From assembly GCF_009846885.1 (NCBI RefSeq), contig NZ_WUWM01000014.1, forward strand, positions 104,951 through 168,950: 64,000 nt of DNA, given 5' to 3'. The position numbers were made by a program, and so were the translations under genes. Shown in pieces: positions 52,250 through 61,927 of the stretch; position 1 is the first letter of the stretch, and every line of letters starts with the position of its first letter. The stretch comes from Paenibacillus puerhi. Lineage in GTDB: Bacteria; Bacillota; Bacilli; Paenibacillales; NBRC-103111. The notes beneath the pieces are model-generated. The model made no database searches. It was not told the origin of the DNA and saw nothing but the letters and a program-made list of their open reading frames with translations.

Positions 52250-53716
52250 ATGACAGCGGCAACCGGTAACCAGCAAGCATCATCCAGCAAGTATGAGACC
52301 GTGATCGGTCTCGAGGTGCACGTCGAACTGCACACGAAATCCAAAATTTTCTGCGGCTGCTCCACCTCCTTCGGAGCTCCGCCGAATAGCCATACATGTC
52401 CGGTATGTCTCGGGCATCCCGGAGTCCTGCCGGTTCTAAACAAGCAGGCGCTGGAATACGCGATCAAGGCTTCGATGGCTCTGAACTGCCAGGTGGCGAC
52501 AGATACGAAGTTTGACCGCAAAAACTACTTTTATCCCGACTCGCCGAAGGCTTACCAAATCTCGCAATACGACAAGCCAGTAGGCGAACACGGCTGGATC
52601 GAAATCGAGGTCGGCGGCAATACGAAGCGGATCGGTATTACCCGAGTCCATCTGGAGGAGGATGCCGGGAAGCTTACGCATGTCGATGGCGGGTATGCCT
52701 CGCTGGTCGACTTCAACCGCGTAGGTACGCCTTTGATCGAGATTGTCTCGGAGCCGGACCTCCGCTCGCCGGAGGAAGCGCGCGCCTATCTGGAGAAGAT
52801 CAAGGCGATTATGCAATATTGCGATGTGTCTGACGTGAAGATGGAGGAAGGCTCGCTGCGCTGCGATGCGAATATCAGTTTGCGCCCATTCGGCCAGGAG
52901 AAGTTCGGTACGAAGGCGGAGCTGAAGAACATGAACTCCTTCCGCGGCGTGCAGCGGGGCTTGGAATATGAAGAATGGCGGCAGGCCGACGTGCTGGACA
53001 GCGGAGACGAGGTTGTGCAGGAAACGCGACGCTGGGATGAGGCGCAGGGCAAGACGCTGACGATGCGCAGCAAAGAGCAGGCGCATGACTACAGGTATTT
53101 CCCGGATCCGGATCTGGTGTCCATGCACATCGACGAAGAGTGGAAGGCTCGCGTGCGCAGTACGATTCCGGAGCTGCCGGACGCACGCAAGAAGCGCTAT
53201 ATGGAACAATACAGTCTGCCGAGCTATGATGCCGAAGTCATTACTTCTTCCATGAAGCTCGCGGATTTCTTCGAGGAGAGCCTTAACTTTACTCAGGATG
53301 CCAAGGCCGTATCCAACTGGATTATGGGCGAGCTTCTGGGTTATCTCAATGCGAACAGCCTGGAGCTTGCGGATGTGCGCATCACAGGTCAAGGACTGGG
53401 CGAGATGATCGGTCTGATCGAGAAGGGCACCATCAGCAGCAAAATCGCCAAAACCGTGTTCAAGTCGATGCTTGAGACAGGCAAAAGCCCGCAAGCCATC
53501 GTAGAGGAGCAGGGTCTGGTGCAGATTAGCGATGAGGGAGCGATCGCGGCTATCGTCGATCAGGTCGTGGAAAAAAATCCGCAGTCGGTTGCGGACTTTA
53601 AAGCAGGCAAAGACAAAGCCGTCGGCTTCCTGGTCGGACAGATTATGAAGGAAACGAAGGGCAAGGCCAATCCGGGATTGGTTAACAAGCTAATATTGGA
53701 CCGCCTAAATCGTTAA
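52250..53716 (+). CDS. gatB: aspartyl/glutamyl-tRNA amidotransferase subunit B
   Basis: 488 aa, GGAAAGGAG site before the ATG, 18 nt after gatA. GatB signatures [20 protein letters not shown] and [12 protein letters not shown] (zinc-binding Cys), followed by the helical and YqeY-like tail domain (from about residue 340). It activates the misacylated tRNA with ATP and uses the ammonia from GatA. End of gatCAB. Confidence 0.96.
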   Translation: MTAATGNQQASSSKYETVIGLEVHVELHTKSKIFCGCSTSFGAPPNSHTCPVCLGHPGVLPVLNKQALEYAIKASMALNCQVATDTKFDRKNYFYPDSPKAYQISQYDKPVGEHGWIEIEVGGNTKRIGITRVHLEEDAGKLTHVDGGYASLVDFNRVGTPLIEIVSEPDLRSPEEARAYLEKIKAIMQYCDVSDVKMEEGSLRCDANISLRPFGQEKFGTKAELKNMNSFRGVQRGLEYEEWRQADVLDSGDEVVQETRRWDEAQGKTLTMRSKEQAHDYRYFPDPDLVSMHIDEEWKARVRSTIPELPDARKKRYMEQYSLPSYDAEVITSSMKLADFFEESLNFTQDAKAVSNWIMGELLGYLNANSLELADVRITGQGLGEMIGLIEKGTISSKIAKTVFKSMLETGKSPQAIVEEQGLVQISDEGAIAAIVDQVVEKNPQSVADFKAGKDKAVGFLVGQIMKETKGKANPGLVNKLILDRLNR

Positions 53717-53773
53717 TCGGGTTAAGCTTCCAGGGGAGCTCAGCCTGCTTGGGGCAAGCGAGGGAGGATGCAC

Positions 53774-54232
53774 GTGATCCGGCCAATCGATCTGGAAAAT
53801 CTTCATGAATTGCTGCCGCTGCTGGAGCTGCAGCAAAAGGCTTACCGTATAGAGGCCGAGCTCATAGGCTTTGATGAAATTCCCCCCTTGTTCGATTCGC
53901 CTCAAACCTTGCGGGAGTCGGGCGAATCTTTCTTCGGGTATTACTCAGGCGAGCGACTTGTAGGAGCGATCGCCTGCAAGCAAAACGCGCGAGAGCTGAC
54001 GATCTGCCGGATGATGGTCGATCCGGGACATTTCAGGCAAGGAATTGCAGGAAAGCTGCTGCGGCATGTCGAGAGTCTTGCCATTCCGGGCTGCGCCATC
54101 GTCGTCTCGACGGGGACAGGCAATACGCCTGCTGTCTCTTTGTATGAGAAGCATGGATTCGAGCCTGCCCGGATGCATCTGATCGCGCCAGGCATTACAA
54201 TGACTCAATTTATTAAGCTGACGGAGGCTTGA
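53774..54232 (+). CDS. GNAT family N-acetyltransferase
   Basis: 152 aa from a GTG at 53774, chosen because GAGGGAGG lies 6 nt upstream; the ATG at 53768 directly abuts that site. Acetyl-CoA binding motif region RMMVDPGHFRQGIAGKLLRH and the C-terminal NTPAVSLYEKHGFE are standard for GNAT proteins. The acceptor substrate is unknown. A small hairpin with a T-run follows. Confidence 0.85.
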   Translation: MIRPIDLENLHELLPLLELQQKAYRIEAELIGFDEIPPLFDSPQTLRESGESFFGYYSGERLVGAIACKQNARELTICRMMVDPGHFRQGIAGKLLRHVESLAIPGCAIVVSTGTGNTPAVSLYEKHGFEPARMHLIAPGITMTQFIKLTEA

Positions 54233-54249
54233 CTCCGCGGCTTTTTTTT
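54222..54249 (+). terminator. short terminator after the GNAT gene
   Basis: CGGAG (54222-54226) pairs with CTCCG (54233-54237), then CGGC and eight T. The stem is short and overlaps the stop codon. Confidence 0.5.
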
Positions 54250-54344
54250 ATGGAGGGCTTTTTTTATGGGATATAGCAATGGGGAGCGGCAGTTCGTGGT
54301 AAAATAAGGGTCACATCCGGTAAGACCAGGAGGAGATATGGGAT

Positions 54345-55046
54345 ATGAATGATCCTTGGACGATAGATTTGTTTCATATTACGCTCAGGCTGCTGCTCTC
54401 TATGCTGCTAGGCGGTCTCATCGGCTTCGAGCGCGAGCAGAGCAGCCGGGCAGCGGGCTTGCGCACGCATATGCTTGTATGCCTAGGCTCGACTTTAATT
54501 ATGCTGCTGTCGATGTATGGCTTTGCCGACTTTAGCAGGCTCGATCATGTCCAGAGAGACCCGGCCCGCCTGGCTGCGCAAGTCATCAGCGGGATCGGCT
54601 TTTTAGGAGCAGGCACCATTCTCTACACGGGCAAGGCCATTACAGGGCTAACCACGGCTGCATCGCTCTGGGTTGTAGCTGCGATCGGACTTGCCATAGG
54701 CGCGGGGTTTTACTATGCGGCCGGCCTTGCCTGCTTGTTTGCCCTGATAAGTCTCTTCGGCCTTCACGTGGTGGAGAAGCGGTACATGGCCCATAAAAAA
54801 ACACGCAGCATTCGGCTCGAGGCGGCTGACCTTCCGAGCTTGCTTGGGAAGGTCTCTCACGTGCTGGCCAGCAAGGGCTGCGATATTAAAAAATGGTCGG
54901 TTGAGGAGATGCCTGGGTCCGGTGATGAGGCGTCCCGAATGATTCAGATCAAGCTGGAAGTTCGTCTGGCCAAACAAATGCATACGCCCCAAACTGTTGA
55001 GGAGCTGCTGGCTATTGAGGGCATTAAAGCTGTTTCTATGGAATAG
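54345..55046 (+). CDS. MgtC/SapB family membrane protein
   Basis: 233 aa, AGGAGGAG site before the ATG. Four to five membrane helices in the first ~145 residues with MgtC motifs LLSMLLGGLIGFERE, AAGLRTHMLVCLGS and VISGIGFLGAGTI, followed by a cytoplasmic ACT-like domain (about 150-233). MgtC proteins modulate membrane potential or ATP synthase during Mg2+ limitation. No Mg2+ riboswitch is visible upstream. Confidence 0.88.
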   Translation: MNDPWTIDLFHITLRLLLSMLLGGLIGFEREQSSRAAGLRTHMLVCLGSTLIMLLSMYGFADFSRLDHVQRDPARLAAQVISGIGFLGAGTILYTGKAITGLTTAASLWVVAAIGLAIGAGFYYAAGLACLFALISLFGLHVVEKRYMAHKKTRSIRLEAADLPSLLGKVSHVLASKGCDIKKWSVEEMPGSGDEASRMIQIKLEVRLAKQMHTPQTVEELLAIEGIKAVSME

Positions 55047-55140
55047 AGGATGGCCGCGGTCTTTTTTGTCGGAATGTGAAGGGGTAGCTGGCTGCGCTAA
55101 CGTCTAAATAAATAAGAGAAAGAGCCAAGGCGGTGAATCG

Positions 55141-55743
55141 ATGGAAAACATGACGGATGAACAGTTGGTCGACCGGATCCGTCAAGGTGAAGAAGCGGCG
55201 TACCGCATCCTGATGGAGCGCCACCAGGATTATGTGTATACGCTGATTTACCGAATGGTTGAACATCGGGAAACTGCCGAGGACTTGACTCAGGAGGTAT
55301 TTCTCAAGCTGTTTCGGGCTGTTGAACGGTTCCGAGGCGATTCCCAGCTCAAGACATGGATCTACAGGCTGACGGTTAACCTGGTGGCGGATTATCGTCG
55401 TTCCCGGAAGCGTAAGCCTTACGAGGCGATATTGGATAAAGTAAAGGGCTGGCTCGGAGACCGCAAGGAGGAACCCGAAGCCAGGGTGCTTGAAAGGGAG
55501 GAGAGGCAGACCGTTCAGAAGCTGCTGGCCGCACTTCCCGATAAATATAAGCTTGTCCTTTATTTATATCATTACAAGCAGTTATCGTATCAAGAAATTT
55601 CCGATGCGACGGGCTTGCCGATCAAGACGGTGGAAACCCGGCTTTACCGGGGGAAATCGATGCTGAAACAAAAATGGCTGGAGGTGGGCGGGCATGACTG
55701 GCAAGCATCTGAGCGATCAAGAGCTGCTGCACTATCTGAATAA
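55141..55743 (+). CDS. ECF-type RNA polymerase sigma factor
   Basis: 200 aa, AAGGCGGTG site 5 nt before the ATG. Region 2 (YTLIYRMVEHRETAEDLTQE) and region 4 (LSYQEISDATGLPIKTVETR) place it in the sigma-70 ECF group, near SigW/SigV-like factors. Its last ~50 nt overlap the anti-sigma gene, so the two are made together. With the membrane proteins downstream it forms an envelope-stress module. Confidence 0.9.
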   Translation: MENMTDEQLVDRIRQGEEAAYRILMERHQDYVYTLIYRMVEHRETAEDLTQEVFLKLFRAVERFRGDSQLKTWIYRLTVNLVADYRRSRKRKPYEAILDKVKGWLGDRKEEPEARVLEREERQTVQKLLAALPDKYKLVLYLYHYKQLSYQEISDATGLPIKTVETRLYRGKSMLKQKWLEVGGHDWQASERSRAAALSE

Positions 55744-56191
55744 ACGTTGTCCCGAACTGGACGCAAGGCGGATCCGTACGCATCTGAGCAGATGTCCGAA
55801 CTGCAGAGGCAGTCTGTCTGCCCTTCTCGATATCGAGCTTGAGCTCGAAGAGCTCCCGCTGCTGAAGGCTCCGGGGGAGCTAACCGAGCGCGTGCTGGGG
55901 GACTTGAGATTGGGAAATGAGCCGGACGAGCAATCGGATGCGGGCGCCATGTCGGCCTCCTCGACAAGGGCGACAAGGCTGGCACCGTCCTCGCCTGCAG
56001 CTGCGCAGGGGTGGAGGCGTGAGCTAACCAACGGGATGGTAGCTGCCGCAGCAACTTTCCTATTTATCGCCTCCGGTATTATCGGTAAGATCAGGTCGTT
56101 GAATACAAGTGAGCTGGAGAGCGGAGTCCGCTTCGGCGCGGCCCAGCTCTATCAAGCGGTGGAGACAGTTTCTCGCCACTTGTTGTCCTAA
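55694..56191 (+). CDS. zinc-finger (zf-HC2) anti-sigma factor
   Basis: 165 aa, GGAGGTG site 7 nt before the ATG. The N-terminal anti-sigma zinc motif H-x3-C-x2-C (His30, Cys34, Cys37) is followed by a low-complexity linker and one membrane segment (about 113-130, NGMVAAAATFLFIASGIIGK), with a short outside tail. It should hold the ECF sigma at the membrane until an envelope signal releases it. Confidence 0.85.
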   Translation: MTGKHLSDQELLHYLNKRCPELDARRIRTHLSRCPNCRGSLSALLDIELELEELPLLKAPGELTERVLGDLRLGNEPDEQSDAGAMSASSTRATRLAPSSPAAAQGWRRELTNGMVAAAATFLFIASGIIGKIRSLNTSELESGVRFGAAQLYQAVETVSRHLLS

Positions 56192-56204
56192 GGAGGGGTG
56201 CGGT

Positions 56205-56837
56205 ATGGAACATCATCAAGGTAACGGCAGGGATACAATGGATGACAGGAGCGAGGACGAATTCCTGAGGGAACGAATGGAGCGCTGGGGTCAAGGTGCG
56301 CAGCGGCCCTTCGACCCCTATATGGCCATGCGTCTGCGCAAGAGCAAATGGGTTGCGGGGATTTTATCGTTTATGATACCGGGCACCGGGCAGCTATATC
56401 TGGGCTTGATGCAGCGAGGACTCGGCATCATGGTGTTGTTTATGCTGGACATTTTCGCCATCGTCTATTTTGCTGTCAGTGAGAGCATCCCGCTCATCGT
56501 GCTGTTTTCCTTGCTGCTTCCGATCATGTATTTCTACAATATTTTCGATGCGCTGCAGCAGACGGATCGTGTCAATGGATGGGGCGAGCCTCTAGATTAT
56601 CCGGAAGGCCGCGGGTTTGATTTGACGGACGGAAGCCACGGGCACTTGAAGGGTAAGCGAAAGAGAGGCAACAGCTTCGGGTATCTGTTGATTATCGCGG
56701 GCATCGTGTTATTTTTGGCGGCCGGCCGGCCGGAATGGCTGGATCAGGTCTTTGAATTTATGAGTTCTACCTTGGGAGCCCTGCTGTTGATCGGACTCGG
56801 CCTTTTCCTCTTCTTCAGGGAATCGATGAAAAAATAG
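56205..56837 (+). CDS. multi-spanning membrane protein of the ECF operon
   Basis: 210 aa. The ATG at 56205 has AAGGAGGGG upstream. A charged N-terminal ~50 residues precede helices starting with the TM2-like GILSFMIPGTGQLYLGLMQR, then two more, a cytoplasmic loop, and two C-terminal helices (about 160-205). Such proteins often accompany ECF/anti-sigma pairs or LiaI-like modules. No catalytic motif. Tightly packed between the anti-sigma and DUF4097 genes (13 nt on each side). Confidence 0.75.
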   Translation: MEHHQGNGRDTMDDRSEDEFLRERMERWGQGAQRPFDPYMAMRLRKSKWVAGILSFMIPGTGQLYLGLMQRGLGIMVLFMLDIFAIVYFAVSESIPLIVLFSLLLPIMYFYNIFDALQQTDRVNGWGEPLDYPEGRGFDLTDGSHGHLKGKRKRGNSFGYLLIIAGIVLFLAAGRPEWLDQVFEFMSSTLGALLLIGLGLFLFFRESMKK

Positions 56838-56849
56838 GGAGTGTTACGT

Positions 56850-58106
56850 ATGTTAAAGGTAGGGCGATATACGGCGGCTCTTGTGCTTGTTCTCGTGGGC
56901 GGAGCGGTGATGGCCGATAAGCTCGCTGGAACTAGCCTGATTCCCAAGCTTGTACATTGGTGGCCGGTTCTGTTCATTATGCTGGGATTCGAGTATATTC
57001 TGAGCAATAGACGCCATGGCCAGGAAGAACGTCCGCTGCGGCTGGATCTGGGAGGGATCATTTTCGCCGTCGTGGTAGCCGCTGTCGTCATTGTCACTGT
57101 TCAGAGTCCGGGCGTATGGAAAGGTCTCGAAGGGTTCAGGGGTCTGGGGAGTACGAGTATTGCCGGCGTCTTCGAGGCATTTAGCGATGGCCAGAAGTTT
57201 GACAAAGGAGTAACGAAGATCCCTGCGGCCGATGTCAAGCAGATCAAAATCGTGAACACGAACGGCAATATGAAGATCCAGCCCGGCAATGTCGAGCAGA
57301 TCGAGGTGTCGCTCAGCGTGTATGTGAACACCGATAATGCAGAGGAAGCTGCCGATATTGCGGACGCATCCCGAATGGATCACCAGCTTGAGGGAGATAC
57401 CCTTGAGATCAGGACGGTCCCCAAGGAATATGGCTTCAAGGTTATGGGCAGACGAAAGCCCCGGATGGATATGACCGTTACGGTGCCGGCTAACCTCCAA
57501 GCCGACTGGGACGTCCGTCTGGTCAACGGTCAAATTGTTGCTTCAAGATTGCTTCTCGGGGAGAGATTCGTGGCGGAAGCCGTCAACGGTGAAATTTCCG
57601 TGCAGCAGCTGGCGGGAACCGTGGAGTTGAAAGCGACTAACGGTCAATTAAAGGCCGATAAGACGGAAGGCGACCTATCGCTCAAGCTCACGAATGGCTC
57701 GCTTGAAGTATCCGAGCATCGGGGAGCCGCGCGGCTGAAGGCGACGAACGCTGAGTCGGTAATTACCGGGCATAGCGGAGACGTAGAGATCGACATGACC
57801 AATGGAGCGATAAGGGTGGACGGCGAGCTTGGGCAGCTTCGAACGCAAAGCTCCAGCGCTTCCGTCAAGATCGCGGCTTCGCGAATTGGGGGCAATTGGG
57901 ATGTCATGACGAAGCATGGCAAGCTTGATCTTCTGCTTCCATCGGATGGCAGTTATACCGTTGAGGGCGTCGGTGGCTTTGGTAGCGTTCAAAGCGACTT
58001 GCCGCTAACCGTCGACAAAAAATCTATTAGCGGGACGGTTGGAGGCGGTACGTACCGAGTGCTTGCTGAGACTAAAGGGGCGTTGGCTGTTCAGCGTCTG
58101 AATTGA
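56850..58106 (+). CDS. DUF4097-type envelope protein with LiaI/LiaF-like membrane region
   Basis: 418 aa. The ATG at 56850 has AGGGAG 8 nt upstream; a GTG at 56841 is less suitable. Two or three membrane helices in residues 5-85 (YTAALVLVLVGGAVM; IIFAVVVAAVVIVTV) resemble LiaI/LiaF. Residues about 125-418 are repeating beta strands (VKQIKIVNTNGNMKIQPGNV; LKATNGQLKADKTEGDL) forming the right-handed helix typical of DUF4097. Likely an outside sensor or protective envelope protein controlled by the ECF sigma. Confidence 0.82.
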   Translation: MLKVGRYTAALVLVLVGGAVMADKLAGTSLIPKLVHWWPVLFIMLGFEYILSNRRHGQEERPLRLDLGGIIFAVVVAAVVIVTVQSPGVWKGLEGFRGLGSTSIAGVFEAFSDGQKFDKGVTKIPAADVKQIKIVNTNGNMKIQPGNVEQIEVSLSVYVNTDNAEEAADIADASRMDHQLEGDTLEIRTVPKEYGFKVMGRRKPRMDMTVTVPANLQADWDVRLVNGQIVASRLLLGERFVAEAVNGEISVQQLAGTVELKATNGQLKADKTEGDLSLKLTNGSLEVSEHRGAARLKATNAESVITGHSGDVEIDMTNGAIRVDGELGQLRTQSSSASVKIAASRIGGNWDVMTKHGKLDLLLPSDGSYTVEGVGGFGSVQSDLPLTVDKKSISGTVGGGTYRVLAETKGALAVQRLN

Positions 58107-58132
58107 CAATCTGTCTGCCATGCGGGTAATAT
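58103..58132 (+). promoter_or_regulatory. probable perR promoter
   Basis: TTGACA (58103-58108) overlaps the stop of the preceding gene; TAATAT (58127-58132) follows after 18 bp, 38 nt before the perR start. The nearby AT-rich sequence is only a partial match to a Per box. Confidence 0.5.
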
Positions 58133-58169
58133 AAAGTGATATACTCTACCCGGTTAGGCGGTGATCACC

Positions 58170-58598
58170 ATGAGTGCGTTGGTGCAGGCGCTAGACAAAC
58201 TGAAGAACATGGGTGTCCGGATGACCCCGCAGCGCCATGCGATCCTGTCGTATTTGTTGAACACGATGTCGCATCCGACGGCAGATGATATCTACAAGGC
58301 GTTGTCGCCACAGTTTCCTAGCATGAGCGTGGCTACCGTATATAACAATCTCAAAGTATTTATGGAGTCGGGCCTGGTTCGAGAGATGACCTACGGGGAC
58401 CATTCCAGCCGGTTCGATGCCGATCTGTCCGATCACTACCATGCCTTGTGCGAAGAGTGCGGCAAGCTGGTCGATTTTGCTTATAAGCCCCTGGATGAGC
58501 TGGAGCAGGCGGCTGGGGAGATGACCGGATTCCGTGTGAAAAGCCATCGTGTCGAGGTATATGGCACATGCTCGGACTGTATGAGCAAGACGACATGA
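58170..58598 (+). CDS. perR: peroxide-sensing Fur-family repressor PerR
   Basis: 142 aa. The ATG at 58170 has AGGCGGTG 6 nt upstream; a GTG at 58161 is in frame. Winged helix with SVATVYNNLKVF. All ligands of the B. subtilis PerR sensing site are at matching spacing: His35, Asp83, His89, His91 and Asp102. The structural zinc is held by CEEC (94-97) and CSDC (134-137). The Asp in LVDF is the feature that separates PerR from Fur. It represses peroxide-defence genes with Fe or Mn. Confidence 0.93.
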   Translation: MSALVQALDKLKNMGVRMTPQRHAILSYLLNTMSHPTADDIYKALSPQFPSMSVATVYNNLKVFMESGLVREMTYGDHSSRFDADLSDHYHALCEECGKLVDFAYKPLDELEQAAGEMTGFRVKSHRVEVYGTCSDCMSKTT

Positions 58599-58713
58599 TA
58601 GTACCCATTCCGGTATAGTAGACGTGTTCGGTAACGCGAATCTTGCGGATCGGATGCGTCTTATTTTATGTTTAGGATATTTCTTATAATTGCGAGCTCT
58701 CAGAGGTGAACCC

Positions 58714-60456
58714 ATGAATGTGAATCCATACCCGCCAGGACCGGGCCGTCGCAGGAAGCGGCGAGTCTTGGGAGGGGTGCTGCTCTTTCTTGCGTTTGTC
58801 ATAGCGTGTATGCTTACTGCTTATTATTGGATGCTGTATGTTCCGAGCGGCAAGCACGAGCCGCCTACTTTTGACGGAAATCCCAAGCCGGTATTCTATC
58901 AAGGGGGCATGCTTCAAGACCCGGCTGTCGGCAGCAAAGAATCATTGAAGCTGTCCTTCGATACCGTACAGGAGCGGATCGACCCATTGGTCGTGTATGA
59001 GCAGAAAACGGAATCCACCATTATTACGACTCAAAATAAAGTCGTTCGCCTGAGGACTAGCGAGCTAACCGGCATGGTGAATGAGAAGCCGTTCACTTTG
59101 AAGTTCCCGCTGGAGAAATCGGGCGGCAAGCTGTATTTGCCGATCGATCCGCTTCGCAGCTTCTATCAGATTGACCTGCGGGAATCCGAAGAGACGGGTG
59201 CGGTGCTTCTATTTAATGAAGGAGAGACGATCCGTTGGCTTCGGGCCGCCTCCTATGCAGGCAAACCTGAGAAAACCGTCGCTATGCGCCGGGACCCCTC
59301 CATCAAATCGCCGATTCTGGCAGACCTTAAGCAGGGGGAAGCTCTGATTGCCTGGGGGGAGGAAACGGAATGGTATCGGGTGCAGTTAACGAATGGACAC
59401 AGGGGATATGTGCGCAAAAGCGATGCGGTATTTGACCGGGAAGAAAAGATTCCGGCTAAGGCCGAGGAGAAGGACTTTCAGCCTAAGCGACCCATAACCG
59501 GCAAAATAAATCTTACCTGGGAGCACGTCGTTTCGAAAAATCCGGACACGTCCAAAATTGCGGATATGCCGGGAGTGAATGTAGTAAGTCCAACCTGGTT
59601 CCATCTGCAGGATGGCGAGGGCAATCTTCAAAATCTGGCCGACCCGGCTTATGTCCGATGGGCGCATTCCAACGGGTATCATGTCTGGGCCTTGTTCAGT
59701 AATGGATTCGATCCGAAGCGGACAACCGAAGCGTTGTCTACTTATGACAGAAGAATGAAGATGATCAAGCAGTTGCTCAGCTTTTCTCAGATGTATGGGC
59801 TGGAAGGCATTAACATCGACTTCGAGAACGTGGAACTGAAGGATAAGCAGAATCTTGTGCAATTTGTCCGCGAGCTCACCCCATTACTGCACGAACAGGG
59901 ACTTATCATATCCATAGATGTTACGCCGAAGTCGACTAATGAGATGTGGTCTATGTTCTATGACCGCAGTGCCCTGATCGAGTCCGTCGATTATATGATG
60001 CTCATGGCCTATGACGAGCATTGGGCAAGCAGCCCCAAGGCCGGCTCGGTAGCTTCGCTGCCGTGGGTGGAGGAGTCGATCCTGGGCCTGCTCCGTCAAG
60101 ATAAAATCCCGCCCTCCAAGCTGATTCTCGGGGTTCCGTTCTATACCCGTGTCTGGACGGAGGTTACGAAGAACGGTAAGCCGTCAGTGAGCTCCCGGGC
60201 TGTCTTTATGGAGATGCCTCAGCGGATTATCCGTGAGCAGAAGCTCAAATCGACCTATTCGGAGTCGACCGGGCAAAACTATATCGAATACAAAGAAGAC
60301 GGAAAGCTGAATAAAATATGGATTGAGGATGAGACAAGCGTTCGTGCTCGAATGGGGCTCGTGAGGAAATATGAGCTCGCCGGAGTGGCTTCTTGGCGCA
60401 GAGGCTTTGAGGTGCCCGAGGCATGGAATTGGGTTAAAGAAGAGTTGGCCAAATAG
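58714..60456 (+). CDS. membrane-anchored GH18 family hydrolase with SH3 domain
   Basis: 580 aa. The ATG at 58714 has AGAGGTG 5 nt upstream. Basic N-terminus and one membrane helix (about 19-40), a copper-amine-oxidase-like N-domain (about 60-185), an SH3_3 domain (about 190-245) and a GH18 barrel (about 265-580). The catalytic signature reads GINIDFENV with Asp369 and Glu371, as in YaaH-type spore/peptidoglycan hydrolases, so activity is plausible. Target is probably cell-wall glycan. A TATAAT lies at 58685-58690, without a clear -35. Confidence 0.85.
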   Translation: MNVNPYPPGPGRRRKRRVLGGVLLFLAFVIACMLTAYYWMLYVPSGKHEPPTFDGNPKPVFYQGGMLQDPAVGSKESLKLSFDTVQERIDPLVVYEQKTESTIITTQNKVVRLRTSELTGMVNEKPFTLKFPLEKSGGKLYLPIDPLRSFYQIDLRESEETGAVLLFNEGETIRWLRAASYAGKPEKTVAMRRDPSIKSPILADLKQGEALIAWGEETEWYRVQLTNGHRGYVRKSDAVFDREEKIPAKAEEKDFQPKRPITGKINLTWEHVVSKNPDTSKIADMPGVNVVSPTWFHLQDGEGNLQNLADPAYVRWAHSNGYHVWALFSNGFDPKRTTEALSTYDRRMKMIKQLLSFSQMYGLEGINIDFENVELKDKQNLVQFVRELTPLLHEQGLIISIDVTPKSTNEMWSMFYDRSALIESVDYMMLMAYDEHWASSPKAGSVASLPWVEESILGLLRQDKIPPSKLILGVPFYTRVWTEVTKNGKPSVSSRAVFMEMPQRIIREQKLKSTYSESTGQNYIEYKEDGKLNKIWIEDETSVRARMGLVRKYELAGVASWRRGFEVPEAWNWVKEELAK

Positions 60457-60466
60457 CAAAAGACAA

Positions 60467-60517
60467 CCAAAAACGGCATGTCCCGGGTCAAGAATCGGGC
60501 ATGCCGTTTTTGGTGTT
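60467..60517. terminator. bidirectional terminator between the GH18 and ygzB genes
   Basis: CCAAAAACGGCATG(T)CCCG pairs with CGGGCATGCCGTTTTTGG. A runs on one side and T runs on the other serve both converging genes. Confidence 0.88.
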
Positions 60518-60928
60518 TTAAGGCGTCGTGCTTGCACTTTCCTGCCCGGCCTTAGCAGGTTCGGCTGGAAGGGCTCCTTCGGATGGCGCATGGGCGGGAT
60601 CCAAAGACAGTATCGTTTTGCAAAACATGCAGCGGTCCGTCTTGCCGATAATCTTGGTAGCTTTGCCGCACTCCGGGCAGACGACGACAACAGCGCTTGT
60701 CGACATCATCCCGGCGGCAAAGTAGATGCCCATGCTGGCGAGCATCAAGATAGCTCCGATCACCATGCCGATCGCGGCTAACAGCCTGCCGGCTGCTCCC
60801 CATTCGAATACGATACCGGCTAATCCCAGGATCATCAGCAGCATGCCGCCCATCGTAAGCAGCAGGCCCCAGAGCCGGAATTCATTCGCCTTGCTTGATC
60901 TGAATCGCACAATCGTCACTTCTTTCAT
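60518..60928 (-). CDS. ygzB: YgzB-family (UPF0295) membrane protein
   Basis: 136 aa. Two membrane helices (about 19-40 and 50-72), then STSAVVVVCPECGKATKIIG and CMFC, a pair of CxxC motifs that probably bind zinc, and a Pro/Ala/Glu-rich tail. This pattern matches B. subtilis YgzB, whose gene also neighbours perR. The ribosome site before the ATG at 60928 is weak, so the start is not certain. Function unknown. Confidence 0.8.
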   Translation of the reverse strand: MKEVTIVRFRSSKANEFRLWGLLLTMGGMLLMILGLAGIVFEWGAAGRLLAAIGMVIGAILMLASMGIYFAAGMMSTSAVVVVCPECGKATKIIGKTDRCMFCKTILSLDPAHAPSEGALPAEPAKAGQESASTTP

Positions 60929-61042
60929 TCAAGAATTGTGAGTGCTGGCACAAAATATTTGCAGGAAACTGCCCCTGCATGTAGAAATAGTTCTTACAGA
61001 AAGATAACCTACGTATTCCATGGTCAGGGAGGCTTTTCATTC

Positions 61043-61927
61043 ATGGAATCTCTAAACAAGCAGCATGTGGACAGGCTTCGGCGCGACGAAGCCGTGTTAG
61101 GTGTACTGGCAGTAGACAATCCTTCGCTTTATTCAGCAGTAACCGACGGTTTTGATTATCTGCTATTGGTCGTCAGTCGTCAAGCCGAACGGGCGGACCA
61201 ACAAACTCATTATATAAAAGACCATCTGCGGATACAAGAAAGATGGATCACCCCGAAGATGCTTGAAGACCTGATTTTACATGGCAAGCAGCGTAACGTT
61301 CTATACTGGATCTTAAAAGGGGAGATACTTTTGGATCGCGAGATGTATCTGGAAGGCTTGCGGCATCGGGTGCTGGAGTTTCCCGAGGAACTGAGAGAGC
61401 AAAAGCTGTTGATCGAGTTTTCCCACTTCCTTCGCAGCTACTTGCAAAGTAAGGAATATTTGGCCGGTGAACATGTGCTGGATGCTTACAATAATATTTT
61501 AGAGGCGCTTCAGCACTGGGCACGGATCGTTATCGTCGAGGCGGGCTATCATCCTGAGATTACGGTGTGGAGTCAAGTGCGGCTGATCAACCCGGGCGTC
61601 TACAAGCTGTATGAGGAGCTTACGCTGAGCAATGAAACCTTGAAGCAGCGCGTGCAGCTTGTCCTGCTTGCCTGTGAGTTTTCCGTTATGTCCAAGATGG
61701 AACGTTGCTGCAAACTGCTCCTTACGCTTTTGGCAAGCCGCGAGGAAGCTTGGAGCATTCAGGAGCTTCAGATGCTTCCCAAGCTGTCCGACGTTCAGGA
61801 GGAGCTTCCGCTTTTGCTCAATAAGCTGGTGAGGAAAGCGCTGGCCGTGGAGGTCGTGCATACGGCAGATCCTGATCTGAGCTTGCTTGAGCTGCGCTAT
61901 CGGGATGTCAAACCTCAGGCAGTATGA
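61043..61927 (+). CDS. ygxA: YgxA-like nucleotidyltransferase-fold protein
   Basis: 294 aa. The ATG at 61043 has GGGAGG 10 nt upstream. The N-terminal ~120 residues look like a nucleotidyltransferase fold (AVTDGFDYLLLVVSRQ) but the G-S/D-x-D catalytic pattern is not clear, and a helical region follows. The gene matches B. subtilis ygxA in size and in its place between ygzB and an rRNA operon. Function unknown. The promoter of the riboswitch operon overlaps its end. Confidence 0.78.
   Translation: MESLNKQHVDRLRRDEAVLGVLAVDNPSLYSAVTDGFDYLLLVVSRQAERADQQTHYIKDHLRIQERWITPKMLEDLILHGKQRNVLYWILKGEILLDREMYLEGLRHRVLEFPEELREQKLLIEFSHFLRSYLQSKEYLAGEHVLDAYNNILEALQHWARIVIVEAGYHPEITVWSQVRLINPGVYKLYEELTLSNETLKQRVQLVLLACEFSVMSKMERCCKLLLTLLASREEAWSIQELQMLPKLSDVQEELPLLLNKLVRKALAVEVVHTADPDLSLLELRYRDVKPQAV

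Noticed and set aside
55101..55106. CGTCTA upstream of the ECF sigma gene, considered as the -10 of an autoregulated ECF promoter
   Set aside because: No AAC-type -35 element lies at the required 15-17 bp distance.
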